The translations under genes and the position numbers were made by a program. This document shows positions 12,336 through 22,900 of a stretch of 64,000 nucleotides of DNA, piece by piece. Position 1 is the stretch's first letter. Each line of letters begins with the position of its first letter. The notes beneath the pieces were generated by a model that made no database searches, was not told where the DNA came from, and worked only from the letters and a program-made list of their open reading frames with translations. The stretch comes from Ctenosaura bakeri (Eukaryota > Chordata > Lepidosauria > Squamata > Iguanidae). The stretch covers positions 496,001 through 560,000 of the forward strand of contig CAOLHI010000622.1 of the NCBI GenBank assembly GCA_948474755.1, written 5' to 3'.

Positions 12336-12412
12336 TTCTGAACTAATCTGGGGTATCCACAGACTTAAAGTTCAGACGAAAACCCAGAACTGATTTGCTA
12401 CCCCACTGACAC

Positions 12413-12993
12413 AGAAGCCCCCAGGCACCCCTTCCCCCACTCCCACCCATACATGTAATCAAAAAATATCACTTTCATCCCAATACTCCCCACTGGCGCC
12501 CCCACCCATGCTTCCAAAGCTAATTAAGCATGACGTTATCGCTGTTTCTATCACATTAAGACTCCACTTGGCTCTCGGCAGCATGCCGTGCCAAGACAAC
12601 AGTGCTGTTTTTAAAGGGAAACAGCAGATTTTGGTTCAATTAAAAATTCATCAAAATGCAAATTAGCTCTGAATCTCTCCTCCCTTTTGGATGCTTCACT
12701 CATTGTGGCATTTTTAATCAGAAATGGTGGTAAGAAGCAATATTCGTTGCATCAAGAGCCAGGGAATGGAGGGTGTCTTTGTCACCCTGCACTTGTAAGT
12801 TATTAAAGACAGAAAAGACAGATAAGATGGACAGAAAGATACAGATCTATATTTGAAGTGAGGCTTTAGAACCCCAGGGGAGGAAATTTAATGGAGAAAA
12901 GCACTGGGAGGGGGTTTAAGTCCCCCTAATGTTGTCCAATGGTCTGTATCCAAAATGAAAGCCCACACATTGCGAGAAACAATGCTTTGAATC
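12413..12993. other. Repeat-free stretch with octamer and TAAT motifs
   Basis: 12520-12740 contains GCTAATTAAGC, ATGCAAAT and TTTTTAATCAG, with no repeat signature. It may be a conserved non-coding element. No coding potential. Confidence 0.4.
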
Positions 12994-13087
12994 AATACAA
13001 CACTAGTGAATTGTGAGGTGTGGTGTATAGGATTTTCAGGAATACAACACTAGTGAATTGTGAGGTATGGTGTATAGGATTTTCAGG
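12994..13087 (+). repeat. 47-bp tandem duplication
   Basis: Two head-to-tail copies (12994-13040, 13041-13087) beginning AATACAACACTAGTGAATTG and differing at one base. Confidence 0.9.
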
Positions 13088-13424
13088 AAATGTATAACTT
13101 TTAGCAGTTTGCATTCTGCAAAATGCTAAATTCAAGAACTTTCCAAGGTGCTGTTTTATCACAGGGGCGAGGGGATGAATCCATGCCCCCTCCCCAGCCA
13201 TCGGTGCAGATATTACTAGAGGGTTCTTTATGGAGATCTGACGCTGGGCATTGCAGCTTGAAACAGCCTGTTATACAATACACCAACCCTGCTTCTCCTG
13301 GTGTCATGCAGATCTGTCCCCCTGCTTTCCCTGTGTAGTGAGCTGTGACCTCAACCACCATCACCACACAGAGTTTTATTATTGCAATAAAAATGCTTTA
13401 TGCTGCCTTTTCCAGTGTGTTAAA

Positions 13425-13525
13425 TATTTCAATATTTGAAGGGCTGTCATGTTGAAGACGGAGCAAGCTTGTTTTCTGCTGCTCCGGAGACTAGGGCATG
13501 GAGCAATGGAAGGCAACGGCAAACG
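13425..13525 (+). mobile_element. CR1 LINE fragment
   Basis: ATATTTGAAGGGCTGTCATG, GGAGCAAGCTTGTTTTCTGC and GAGACTAGGGCATGGAGCAA match the internal part of the CR1 copies here. Confidence 0.7.
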
Positions 13526-14446
13526 TCCTTTGAAGAAATGTTGCTAAAAAAATCCCATGATAAGTTGGAAGGCATAACAAAAAAATGAAGAAAAAAAAAT
13601 TAAAGTCTTCCAAGAGCCCTGATCCTATCATTCTAATTATTTGTTGAAGGGAGAGTGAGCACTTAGGTGAATCCTATTGTTTCATTCAGTAGGTGGGACT
13701 AGCAATAATATTTAGGCCCATGAGAAATGGTCACACTTGTGGAACTCCACTTATGCATCCATGAACTAAATTTATCTGTTGCAGAACAGGCCAAAAAAAA
13801 AAAAAAAGTCCAAGCACACATATAAGGAAACTTACGCAGGGGCCCAACACCAGTAGATTCTAGCCGATACTTATGAAATGCTGGTCTTGCTTGTCTCATC
13901 CAAGAACCTGGTTTCTCATTGTTCTAAAATACATTCTGCTTCGCTATTAGATGTTTTCTTTTCTAGATACTGCACCAGAAGCAAACTAGAATTTCCATTC
14001 TCCTTTTCTCCATCTCTTTCCCCAGTTTCTGCTGTCTCTTCCACAAAGACCTCTCTCTTCTTGCCTCCCTTAGTTATTTTACCCTTCAGAGTCGACTAGT
14101 TCCAATTCTGATTAGATTCTTGTACTTATGGATCTTAAAGTGTCTTGCTCATTATTGCTCCTTTGGAGAAGATTTTGTGAGTTTTATACCTTTAGCAATA
14201 TGGGTTTGCTTCAGATCTTTAGATTTTTACTTCCCTGCCCTGATACTATTATTGCATTATGGTCAATTTTTGCTTTTGATCCTTTCTTTTTCAGGGTAAG
14301 TTTCCTTTGTATATATAATATCTATAGATTTGTTCTTTATACGTACCGTATAAATAAATGCAAAAGGCATCTATGGAACAGGGCTCTCAAGTAGCTGTAA
14401 ATTCTCTATACAAAGCTCTACATTTGGTGACTTTCACAACTGTAAG

Positions 14447-14617
14447 ACCCATTCCGCACTGGACTGTTATAGCACTATTATTCCACTTCCAACATCCTAT
14501 GGAATCCTGGGGTTTGCAGTTTTGGGAGGGGCCGGCCCTGCAAACCCCAGGATTCCATAGGATGTTGCAAGTGGAATAATAGCGCTATAACAGTCCAGTG
14601 CGGAAATGGCCTTAGAT
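14447..14617. mobile_element. Palindromic MITE family 1, full length
   Basis: The arms CCATTCCGCACTGGACTGTT and AACAGTCCAGTGCGGAAATGG are complementary and meet at GGGGCCGGCCC. Confidence 0.85.
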
Positions 14618-14664
14618 ACACATATCAGAGCAAACGTCTATAGCAGGTATGCAGAAATTGTGGC

Positions 14665-14775
14665 CCTATAGAAGTTGTTGGACTGCAGCTCCTATCATCC
14701 CCAGCTTGAACAGCCAATAGTCTGGGATGATGGGGACTGCAGTTCAACAACATCTGGAGGAGGACGTAGTTTTCC
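14665..14775. mobile_element. Palindromic element, family 3 (GGACTGCAGTTC type)
   Basis: TTGTTGGACTGCAGCTCCTA...CCCCAGC and GATGGGGACTGCAGTTCAAC-AACATCTGG form inverted arms. Related traces lie at 46535-46612, 49958-50025 and 63370-63485. Confidence 0.6.
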
Positions 14776-15594
14776 CAGTTCCACAGTATAGGTTTCAGAA
14801 TAATAACAGCCCTGGAACTGTAACTAAATGTTCCTTGGTGTGTACCTGTCAGTTTTAATAGTTTCTAGAAATATATGAAAGTTTCCCATATAACTTACCT
14901 GTGAAAATCCAATCACTGCACCAAGTTCATTAGGTTCCTTAATTGCTACGAAGACACTCAGAATGTATGGTAAATGCATCCTAATTGCGAGCTAATTGAC
15001 TTGCTATAGTTATCTTGTTACATGGCAATTAAGCACTTTAGCAGATTAAAAAGGAATAAAAAATTTTTATGGGCCTGCCATAAACAGAAATAAAAAGTCT
15101 TCTGACTTCCACATGGTAAAAAAAACTCTGAGCCTGAACTGAAAGGATAATTTTTTTTCTCCCACAAAGTTGTCTGGATTGAGGACTCTTTAGGCTCAGA
15201 AATGTTGCTCCGAAACTCTGCTCATTTTTTCAATTTTTTTTTCTTTTATAAATTTTTTATTAAGTAATTGGCTAATTGCAGTCTAATACTGCTAGACATA
15301 CAAAATATTATTCCAATGATTAATACAAAACGATCAGTCCTCAACCTACAACTAACATATTTATTATCCCAATATATATATTACTGTTTTCCCCTGCCCC
15401 CTAACCCCCAAGGGAACAAAGTCAATTTTTATTTAATATCCCTTTCCTTTAATATGGAGAATTGTATTAATTGCATTTTTTATAATTGTGCACCCCTTCT
15501 TTGTTTCTATTACTTTGTTCCACTTCCTTAACCAATCACCTTCATTATTTTAATTTTTCCTGTCTGACAATCTTTGACCTTTAAGATTGTGTTC
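14776..15594. other. Gene-free interval
   Basis: 14900-15060 is rich in TAATTG-type motifs (CTTAATTGC, CCTAATTGCGAGCTAATTG). The remainder is AT-rich with no gene. Confidence 0.4.
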
Positions 15595-15945
15595 TAGAAA
15601 GCTGGACAGAGAAGAAAGCCAATAAGAAGAAAATCAACTCATCTGAAATGTGGCGTTGTAAGAGAATCCCACAGATACCATAGACTGCTAAAAAGACAAA
15701 TGAGTGGCTCTTAGAGAAAATCAAGCTTGAACTAGAAGCAGAGAAGATTAAACTGAGGCTGTTGTACTTTGAATATATCTTGAGACAACGCAACTCACTG
15801 GAAAATAGAACAATGCTTGGTAAAATGGAAGATAGTAGGACCTTGGCTGTATCACACACTCTCAGCCCCAGAAAACCCCATGATAGGTTCTCCTGTGGGT
15901 CGCCCTAAGTCAGAAACAACTTGAAGGGAAACAGGGCATTTTTAT
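15595..15945 (+). mobile_element. BovB-like (RTE) LINE 3' fragment
   Basis: Resembles the C-terminal RT region of BovB-type LINEs (AAGCTGGACAGAGAAGAAAG, CCCACAGATACCATAGACTG, TAAACTGAGGCTGTTGTACT). It ends GGGTCGCCCTAAGTCAGAAA-CAACTTGAAGG, the tail shared by the SINEs in this window. Frames are broken. Family assigned from memory. Confidence 0.65.
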
Positions 15946-15951
15946 TTTTAT

Positions 15952-16379
15952 GAGATGGGGAAGGGTCTGGAAGCCATGCCCTACAAGGAGCGGCTTAGGG
16001 AGATGAGGGTGTTTAGTTTGCAGAAGAGAAGGTTAAGAGGGGACACGATAGCCATGTTTAAATATTTGAAGGGATGTCATGTAGAGGAGGGAGCAAGCCT
16101 GTTTTCTGCTGCTTCAGAGACTAGGACAAGTAGCAATGGATTCAAGCTGCAGGAAAAGATATTCCGCTTAAATCTCAGGAAGAACTTCCTAACAGTCAGG
16201 GCTGTCCGGCAGTGGAATCTGCTGCTGCCTCCGTGGAGTGGGGTGGAGTCTCCTTCCTTGGAGGTTTTTAAGCAGAGGCTGGATGCCCATCTGTTGGGCA
16301 TGCTTTGATGTGTCTTCCTGCATGGCAGGGGGTTGGACTGGATGGCCCTGGGGTTTCTTCCAACTCTATGATTCTACGA
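15952..16379 (+). mobile_element. CR1 LINE 3' fragment
   Basis: Reads through 117 residues of the CR1 RT C-terminal region ([56 protein letters not shown]). It ends with CTCTATGATTCTACGA. Confidence 0.9.
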
Positions 16380-16572
16380 GAGCCAGCATGGTGTAGTAGT
16401 TTGAGCCTTTGACTATGATCCTGGAGATCAGGGTTCAGTTCCCCACTCAGACATGGAAACTCACTGGGTGACTTTCGGTGCACCACACATTAGCAGTCCC
16501 AGAAAATCTAAGGGTTGCCTTAGTGTTGCCGTAAGTTGGAAATAGCTTGAAGGTACACAGCAACAACAAGAG
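16380..16572 (+). mobile_element. tRNA-derived SINE with BovB tail (Sauria-type)
   Basis: Starts GAGCCAGCATGGTGTAGTAG (A-box-like) followed by TCAGGGTTCAGTTCCCCAC (B-box-like). It ends CCGTAAGTTGGAAATAGCTT-GAAGGTACACAGCAACAACAA. It lies directly after the CR1 tail. Confidence 0.8.
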
Positions 16573-17189
16573 TAGGAAAAGAGGACTGATTCAATCACAG
16601 AAGCCTGAGTTTGCATGATATGCGCCAGGCAGTTGACAAACATGGGTCTCGAAGGTCTCTCATGAGCTGAAGCCAACTGGACAACAAATAACAACAGAAA
16701 CCAAAATAAGATGCCAACAGATGCTGATCATTGGACAAGAGAAGATAAAACAACCCAGCCATCCAAAAATACCAACATTAAAAGAAATGACAAGCAAGAA
16801 ATATGACTGCAAATCCAAGGGACCTTGGAAGTAGGAAACTGACATTAAATAATTTATAATGGAAATTAGAGAGGTCAGAGCAGAATCAAAGAGTGGGTAA
16901 AGTCAAATAATATTTTAATTGTAAGGTTATTTTGTTTCTATTTACACATCATAAGTTTTCCATGCTAAATGGAAATATGTGGTTACCAACTCAATGGAGA
17001 TATTACTTCCATTTACATTGTACAGAGACAAACAGAATACAAACCGATATATTTTTTAATTTTTTATTGCATAATAAAAAAATAAAATAAAGTCACACAG
17101 CCACCCCTCAGTGCACCTTCACTGCAATCTTTCCACCCTGTGCCTATTTTAGCTTACAACTACTGTTATTCATTTGCACTTTGTTTTAT

Positions 17190-17425
17190 TTTATTTTATT
17201 TATTTATTTGTATCCCGTCTCTCCATATGGATCGAGGCGGCGAACAACTTACAAATAGCATGTATTTCGAAACATTTCTATACATGCCCCCAACAAGCTG
17301 GGTACTCATTTTACTGATCTGCGGAAGGACGGAAGGCTGGGTCAACCTTGGAGCCGGGCAGGATCGAACTCACAACCTTGTGGCTTGCAGTACTGGCATT
17401 TAACCACTGCGCCACCAGGGCTTAA
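17190..17425 (-). mobile_element. tRNA-derived SINE, second family, AAATA tail
   Basis: The - strand starts CCCTGGTGGCGCAGTGGTTA (A box) and GGTTGTGAGTTCGATCC (B box), and ends in an (AAATA/AAAT) repeat. Followed at 17430-17530 by a LINE-like tail remnant. Confidence 0.8.
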
Positions 17426-18093
17426 TTTATTATATTTATATGCTGCTTTCCTCCCCAAGTGGAACCCACCGTGGCTTCCAACGAAGTTAAAAACATTTTT
17501 AAAACACTTAAAATTATACAAACCCACAAAAATTTTAAAAACATCTTGATAGACTAAAAGCCCACATCTTTCTTACTGCTTTGTTTTAAACATAAAAATA
17601 TTTGCACAATAGTGAATGAAAACGGCACAGCATGAATGTTGATACAGATTACGAGAAAGAAAAGAAAAAAGAAACTCCGACTTTTCTGTCAACACCATGT
17701 TATCAAGTTATTTTTCTTTCTTCTTCTGTTTTCAAATATTCTATTTCCCTTCCCTCCTACATTGTAAAAGCGTATCACAGAAGCAATCACACAATAGCAC
17801 TAAATAAACAAAGCGGTCTGGGGGAAATGGTGGGAACTGCATCAGCATAACGGTTGCTGGATGAGGAAATCCCCAGTTCACATTTTGCCTCTGCTATAAA
17901 TTTACTTCTTTGTTTTGCTTTTTGTATTGTAAGATCTTGGGTCCACTAGTAACTGCCCACCCACGCTGCCATTCCATAGGGCACGAGATGACCCAGACAA
18001 CCTAGATATTGTGAGACTCTGACACCATCTTCAAAGGAGCAGAAGGGCAGAGAATGAACTGAGTCTGCCTTTCAGGGATGTTGTTCTATCTAG

Positions 18094-18297
18094 GGCCATT
18101 TCTGCACTACACTGTTACAGCGCTATCATTCCACTTTCAAGCTTTTGTGGAATTCCGGGGTTTGTAGTTTCCTGAGGCCAAAGAGCTTTCTGGCTGAGAA
18201 TTCCAAAGGCCCCTCCCTAAACTGCAAACCCCAAGATGCCATTGGAGGTTGAAAGTGGAATCATAGCACCATAACATTGTAGTGTGCTGGCCTTAGT
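18094..18297. mobile_element. Palindromic MITE family 1, with long centre
   Basis: GGCCATTTCTGCACTACACTG and its inverse at the right end. The centre GAGGCCAAAGAGCTTTCTGG-CTGAGAATTCC is the same as in the copies at 31918, 49155 and 51605. Confidence 0.85.
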
Positions 18298-18389
18298 AAG
18301 GACTAACAATATGATTTTAGCCAGTATTGTCAAACTCTGTTAAATGGAGTGTCACTGAGGGTGCATAGCCCAATATCTCATGGATGAAA

Positions 18390-18458
18390 CCACAATGGAT
18401 GATTCCACAAGACGTTGAAAGTGGAACAGCGCTATAATAGTATAGTGCAGAAATGGCC
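18390..18458. mobile_element. Palindromic MITE family 1, right-arm remnant
   Basis: GATTCCACAAGACGTTGAAA...CTATAATAGTATAGTGCAG, ending AAATGGCCC. Confidence 0.6.
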
Positions 18459-18675
18459 CTTCTTGCAATGGGAACGAAATTCTTCTAGCAAGTACTCGGT
18501 ATTTCCTTCAAGAAGAAAACTAGTGAAGAACTATAACCCTAGTTTGCAGTTAAACTTGGTCCCAGGATTGCCTGTGCATGGAATGCTAGAACTTTGTTGC
18601 TTGGTAAATGTTCACAACTGGAGTGGAAAGGTGGTGCTAGATTTTGGGACAGCTTTGTCAAGGCTGAAGTTTTTG

Positions 18676-19028
18676 TCTAGTCCTGTGTGTGCAAGAGAAA
18701 GTATGTGTGCGTGCATGTGTGTGAAAGAGAGAGTTTGTGAAACAGAAAGAATAAAGGTGTTAAAAACAGTGTGCATGAGCAAGGATGTGTGTGAGAGAAA
18801 GAGACAAAGAGGGACCCCATGTTTGTGACAAAGAAAGAATGTTTTGGAGCATGTACAAGAGGCAAAGTGTGTGTAAGTGTGCTTCTGAGAGTGTGCATTT
18901 CTGTATGAGGGAAAGACAAGGACTGTATGTGTGGGAGAGGGAGTGAGAAATGATGTGTGTGTGAGAGAGAGGGAGACAGGCAGAGAGAGAATGTGTGTGT
19001 GAGAACATTTTAAAGAGACCCTCCATGA
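18676..19028 (+). repeat. Imperfect GT/GA-rich simple repeat
   Basis: Degenerate mix of GTGTGTGT, GAGAGAGA and AAGAGA tracts running into the ST8SIA2 duplication. Open frames here (such as His/Thr/Ser-rich ones on the - strand) are low-complexity and not genes. Confidence 0.8.
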
Positions 19029-19981
19029 GATTTTGGATATGAGAGTGAGTGTAATAGTGTGTGTGTTTCGTGTGTGTGAAAGAGAGAGACAGAATGTGGC
19101 AGAGCGTGTGCGTAAAATTGTGTCCGTGGGTGAGAGACAGAAAGCGAAAGAGAGAGCCCTCGAAGAAGAGACTGCCTTTGGAAGTGCGCGTTTCAGAGCT
19201 GCGAGCCTGGGAGCCTTTCAGCCTCTTTGTGGAAAGAGAGAGAGTTTGTGTGCGTTCGTGTGACACTCGGCTGGAAGGCACATCCACACGTTGGTGAGGG
19301 ATTCAGAGAGGCGGACAGAAAACTTTGCAGAGGGCTGGAGGGGTGGGAAAAGAAGGGAGGGGGTCAGCCCGAAATTCTTTTTCTCCCCCTCTGTCTCCTT
19401 CTCTTCCCTCCCTAGCGAGGCGCCTGGAAGGGATAAAAGAGTCCTGCCGGAGGCGAGGGTCTCTCCTGGTTTGCCCTCCTCACGAGGAGGAGGGAGGGCA
19501 AGGCCATAGAGTGAGGACCCCCTCCCCCTTTCCAAAGTGGGGAGCGGAGAAGAGTCTCTCTCTCTCTCTCTCTGCTTCCAGGAGACCTCCAAACTCTGGC
19601 ATTCCTGGGACCCCTTTGGTTCAGACGGGGGGGGGTGAAGGAGGGAGGGGAGGAGCAACCCCTCCCTCCCTCCCTGCCTCTGCCGCTGCCTCCCCTCCTC
19701 CGGCTCTCCTCGGCTGCTGCTGCTGGTGGTGGTGGTGCGGGTGCTGCTTGGTGCTGCGCGCTCGGCTCGCTTTCTTCCTCCCCGGCCGGCCGGCCGGCCC
19801 GGGCTGACCCCCCTGGGCGCACCATGCCTCCTGGGCCTCCCTCGGCGCCCCTGCTGCTCCCCTGCCGGAGCTGGACCCTGGCCCTCCTCACCCTGCTCGT
19901 GGGCATCCTCATTTTCGCCGACATCTCCGAGATCGAGCTGGAAAACGGGTAAAGAAAAGAGAGAAAGAGAGAAAGAGAACC
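19029..19981 (+). repeat. Tandem duplication copy 1 (953 bp, with intact exon 1)
   Basis: Runs from GATTTTGGATATG through the first bases of intron 1 (AAAGAGAACC). It is followed immediately by a second copy. Compared with copy 2 I see only four differences by eye: C5 versus C6 (19385-19389), G9 versus G8 (19627-19635), C versus G at 19808, and T4 versus T3 (19912-19915). Confidence 0.95.
19824..19948 (+). CDS. ST8SIA2: ST8SIA2 exon 1 (coding part), intact copy
   Basis: Starts at an ATG with A at -3. Encodes residues 1-41 plus two bases of codon 42. The membrane anchor and the conserved stem start (FADISEIE) match the family closely. The first 14 residues are Pro/Leu-rich and replace the shorter mammalian N-terminus. 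The donor is GG|gtaaag. A near-identical second copy lies 953 bp downstream, but only this copy keeps the reading frame through to exon 2. Confidence 0.93.
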
Positions 19982-22900
19982 GATTTTGGATATGAGAGTG
20001 AGTGTAATAGTGTGTGTGTTTCGTGTGTGTGAAAGAGAGAGACAGAATGTGGCAGAGCGTGTGCGTAAAATTGTGTCCGTGGGTGAGAGACAGAAAGCGA
20101 AAGAGAGAGCCCTCGAAGAAGAGACTGCCTTTGGAAGTGCGCGTTTCAGAGCTGCGAGCCTGGGAGCCTTTCAGCCTCTTTGTGGAAAGAGAGAGAGTTT
20201 GTGTGCGTTCGTGTGACACTCGGCTGGAAGGCACATCCACACGTTGGTGAGGGATTCAGAGAGGCGGACAGAAAACTTTGCAGAGGGCTGGAGGGGTGGG
20301 AAAAGAAGGGAGGGGGTCAGCCCGAAATTCTTTTTCTCCCCCCTCTGTCTCCTTCTCTTCCCTCCCTAGCGAGGCGCCTGGAAGGGATAAAAGAGTCCTG
20401 CCGGAGGCGAGGGTCTCTCCTGGTTTGCCCTCCTCACGAGGAGGAGGGAGGGCAAGGCCATAGAGTGAGGACCCCCTCCCCCTTTCCAAAGTGGGGAGCG
20501 GAGAAGAGTCTCTCTCTCTCTCTCTCTGCTTCCAGGAGACCTCCAAACTCTGGCATTCCTGGGACCCCTTTGGTTCAGACGGGGGGGGTGAAGGAGGGAG
20601 GGGAGGAGCAACCCCTCCCTCCCTCCCTGCCTCTGCCGCTGCCTCCCCTCCTCCGGCTCTCCTCGGCTGCTGCTGCTGGTGGTGGTGGTGCGGGTGCTGC
20701 TTGGTGCTGCGCGCTCGGCTCGCTTTCTTCCTCCCCGGCCGGCCGGCCGGCCCGGGCTGAGCCCCCTGGGCGCACCATGCCTCCTGGGCCTCCCTCGGCG
20801 CCCCTGCTGCTCCCCTGCCGGAGCTGGACCCTGGCCCTCCTCACCCTGCTCGTGGGCATCCTCATTTCGCCGACATCTCCGAGATCGAGCTGGAAAACGG
20901 GTAAAGAAAAGAGAGAAAGAGAGAAAGAGAACCGGCGCCCGGCAGGCGCGCAACTCCATCCCTTTCTCTCTCGGTTCCTCCTCTCCCCGCACTGACACCC
21001 CTCTGACTCCCACAAGCACACCTTCGTGCGCGCACCCCTCTCTCACCCATGCACCCCAGCACCCCTGTAGGCCCCCCACTTCTCCCCCCACACCCTTTTC
21101 GCCCGGGTGCTTTCATGCGCTCCAACACACCCTCGCCACCCTGCTGTCTGGCGCACAAACACACCTCTCTTTACGCACAAGCATACAGCCACACAACCCC
21201 CTCGCCCTCGCCCTCGCCCACACAGGGACACAGGCACACACCCCACCCGTCTCGCTCTGCTCCCCGCCCAAGCGCCCTCTCACCTCTCTCTTGCACAACT
21301 AGGCACCTTTGCGCCCCCATCCCGTCCCTCTCCAGCATCCACGGGGAGCACTTCAGACCCCCCCGGCAATTTTTTTTCTCTGGATGGGAAGCTGCCGGTG
21401 TGGGGAGGGGGAATCAGTCCTTTGTGGGATGGGATGCAGAGAGTAGGGGGGAGAAGGAAAGCTGTTGATGGGGGGGGGCACACAACAGAGGCAGGTGGTT
21501 GCAAGGTTGGGGACCCTTTGCCTCCGGGACGGGGGCTTCCCGAAAGGGGGTGCCGGAAGGGGTGAGGAAAAGTGGGCGTCTCGGGGATGGATGCTGCCGG
21601 GGGGGAGTCCTAGGGGAGGGGGCTGAAATCTCTGATTCTCTGTCTCGGGATGCCGCTTGGGGTGGGGAGGGTTGACTGATGGGTCCTTCTAAGGATGGAT
21701 ATGGCCGGGGTTGGGAAGGAGGAGGTGATAAGGGGGGAAATTGGGGGGGGGTAAAGAGAGGCTGTGTGTGGGCTGGGAGGGGGAGGGGAGGGGGTTCTGG
21801 AGTTTCTTTGTCTCTCCGACGTTGCTTTTTCTCGCCTTGGAGAGGCGGGGGGAGCGGGAAGGCTGGGGAGGGGGACCAAGCTGGGGGGGGTTCTCCCCAT
21901 TGTTTGAGGGAAGAGGAGTTAGGGAGTCTGCTGCTGAGCGGGGAGGGGGGACTTGGGAATCGATGGGGGTCTTGGGGAGGTGGGGAGGAAGGGGGCGTGG
22001 CCCTTCCTTGGCTGGAAAGGGGGGATGGAAAGCAAAGGGGGAGAGGAGGACAGCTTCCCTATGTCTATAGGTTGAAGGAGGGATAGAAGGAGGGGGGTGT
22101 CAGGGTTGCTCCCTATAAGAAACGTCAGGAAATGAGAGGGGCTTGGGTGGTCATTCAGCATTGCAACCCTGGTGTGATGTTCAGTTCCATTTCTGGTGGG
22201 GAAAACGGGATTGTTGGGAGGAGTCACACAGCAGGACCCCCACTAGCCAAAAGAGTTGCTCCTCAGCTCTTGGAAGGTGTAGAAAGAGGGAGCCCCCCCT
22301 GCTTTTTGGACCCAGACACAGGCCTTGGGGGATCCAGGGCCAGTAAGGTGCAATGAATTGGCCTCTCTTGCAAACAGCAAAGAAGAAAAGGAGTAAGCGC
22401 AGATGACACCATTGCACCTGTGCATGTGCAGAGTGCATTTCTCTCACAGCTGTGTGATAATTTCAAAGTGAATTACACGCACACACACAAACACTCACCA
22501 TAAAAGGTTTGGGCTCAGCTTGCTAGAAGGGTGTTGTTCCAGTCAGATTCAGCCCACGTGAACCTTGATAACTTTTGGGGGTGCAGTTTGGAACCCCCTC
22601 CTCAAACTGAGGGGAGTTCTTTCAAGTTAGGCCCCCAAGTAAGCCCCCCAAGTCTAAGTTTTAGACAGAGAGAGCCGTAAAAGGAGAGGGCTGTATAGCT
22701 TAATGATAGCGTACACACACTTTGTATGCAACAAGTCTGGAGTTTGGTTCTTGACATCTCTGTGAAGGGCTGAGAAAGACATTCTTGACTGGAACTCTGG
22801 AGAGAGGCTGCTGGTCTGTGCCACCAATATGGGGCTAGATAAATCAAGGGGGCACTAAATCAATCAATGTCTGATGTAGTGTGGTGACACTTTTGCAAGC

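Larger units (their letters stand above)
11215..12412. mobile_element. Family 2 palindromic element, interrupted by four insertions
   Basis: The left end at 11215-11257 (GTAGTGGTGAATCCATTCC, TAGTCTGAATTTTCA) and the right end at 12338-12412 (AAAGTTCAGACGAAAACCCA, GATTTGCTACCCCACTG) are the two arms of one family. Two CR1 copies and two family 1 MITEs lie between them. Confidence 0.55.
19560..21330 (+). promoter_or_regulatory. CpG-rich first-exon/promoter region of ST8SIA2
   Basis: Strongly GC- and CpG-rich, in sharp contrast to the AT-rich flanks, with GGCCGGCCGGCCGGCC-type runs just before each start codon. A TATA-like GATAAAAG lies at 19432-19439 in copy 1 and again near 20386 in copy 2. 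No transcription start can be fixed from sequence alone. Because of the duplication, two equivalent promoters may exist. Confidence 0.55.

Noticed and set aside
17330..17425. Possible tRNA gene on the - strand
   Set aside because: A and B boxes are present but no full cloverleaf is apparent. The sequence continues into a SINE body and AAATA tail.
19218..20240. 340-residue open frame on the - strand and 271-residue frame at 20180-20995 on the + strand
   Set aside because: Both arise from the GC-rich, low-complexity tandem duplication antisense to, or out of frame with, exon 1. They repeat the same peptide blocks and have no domain.
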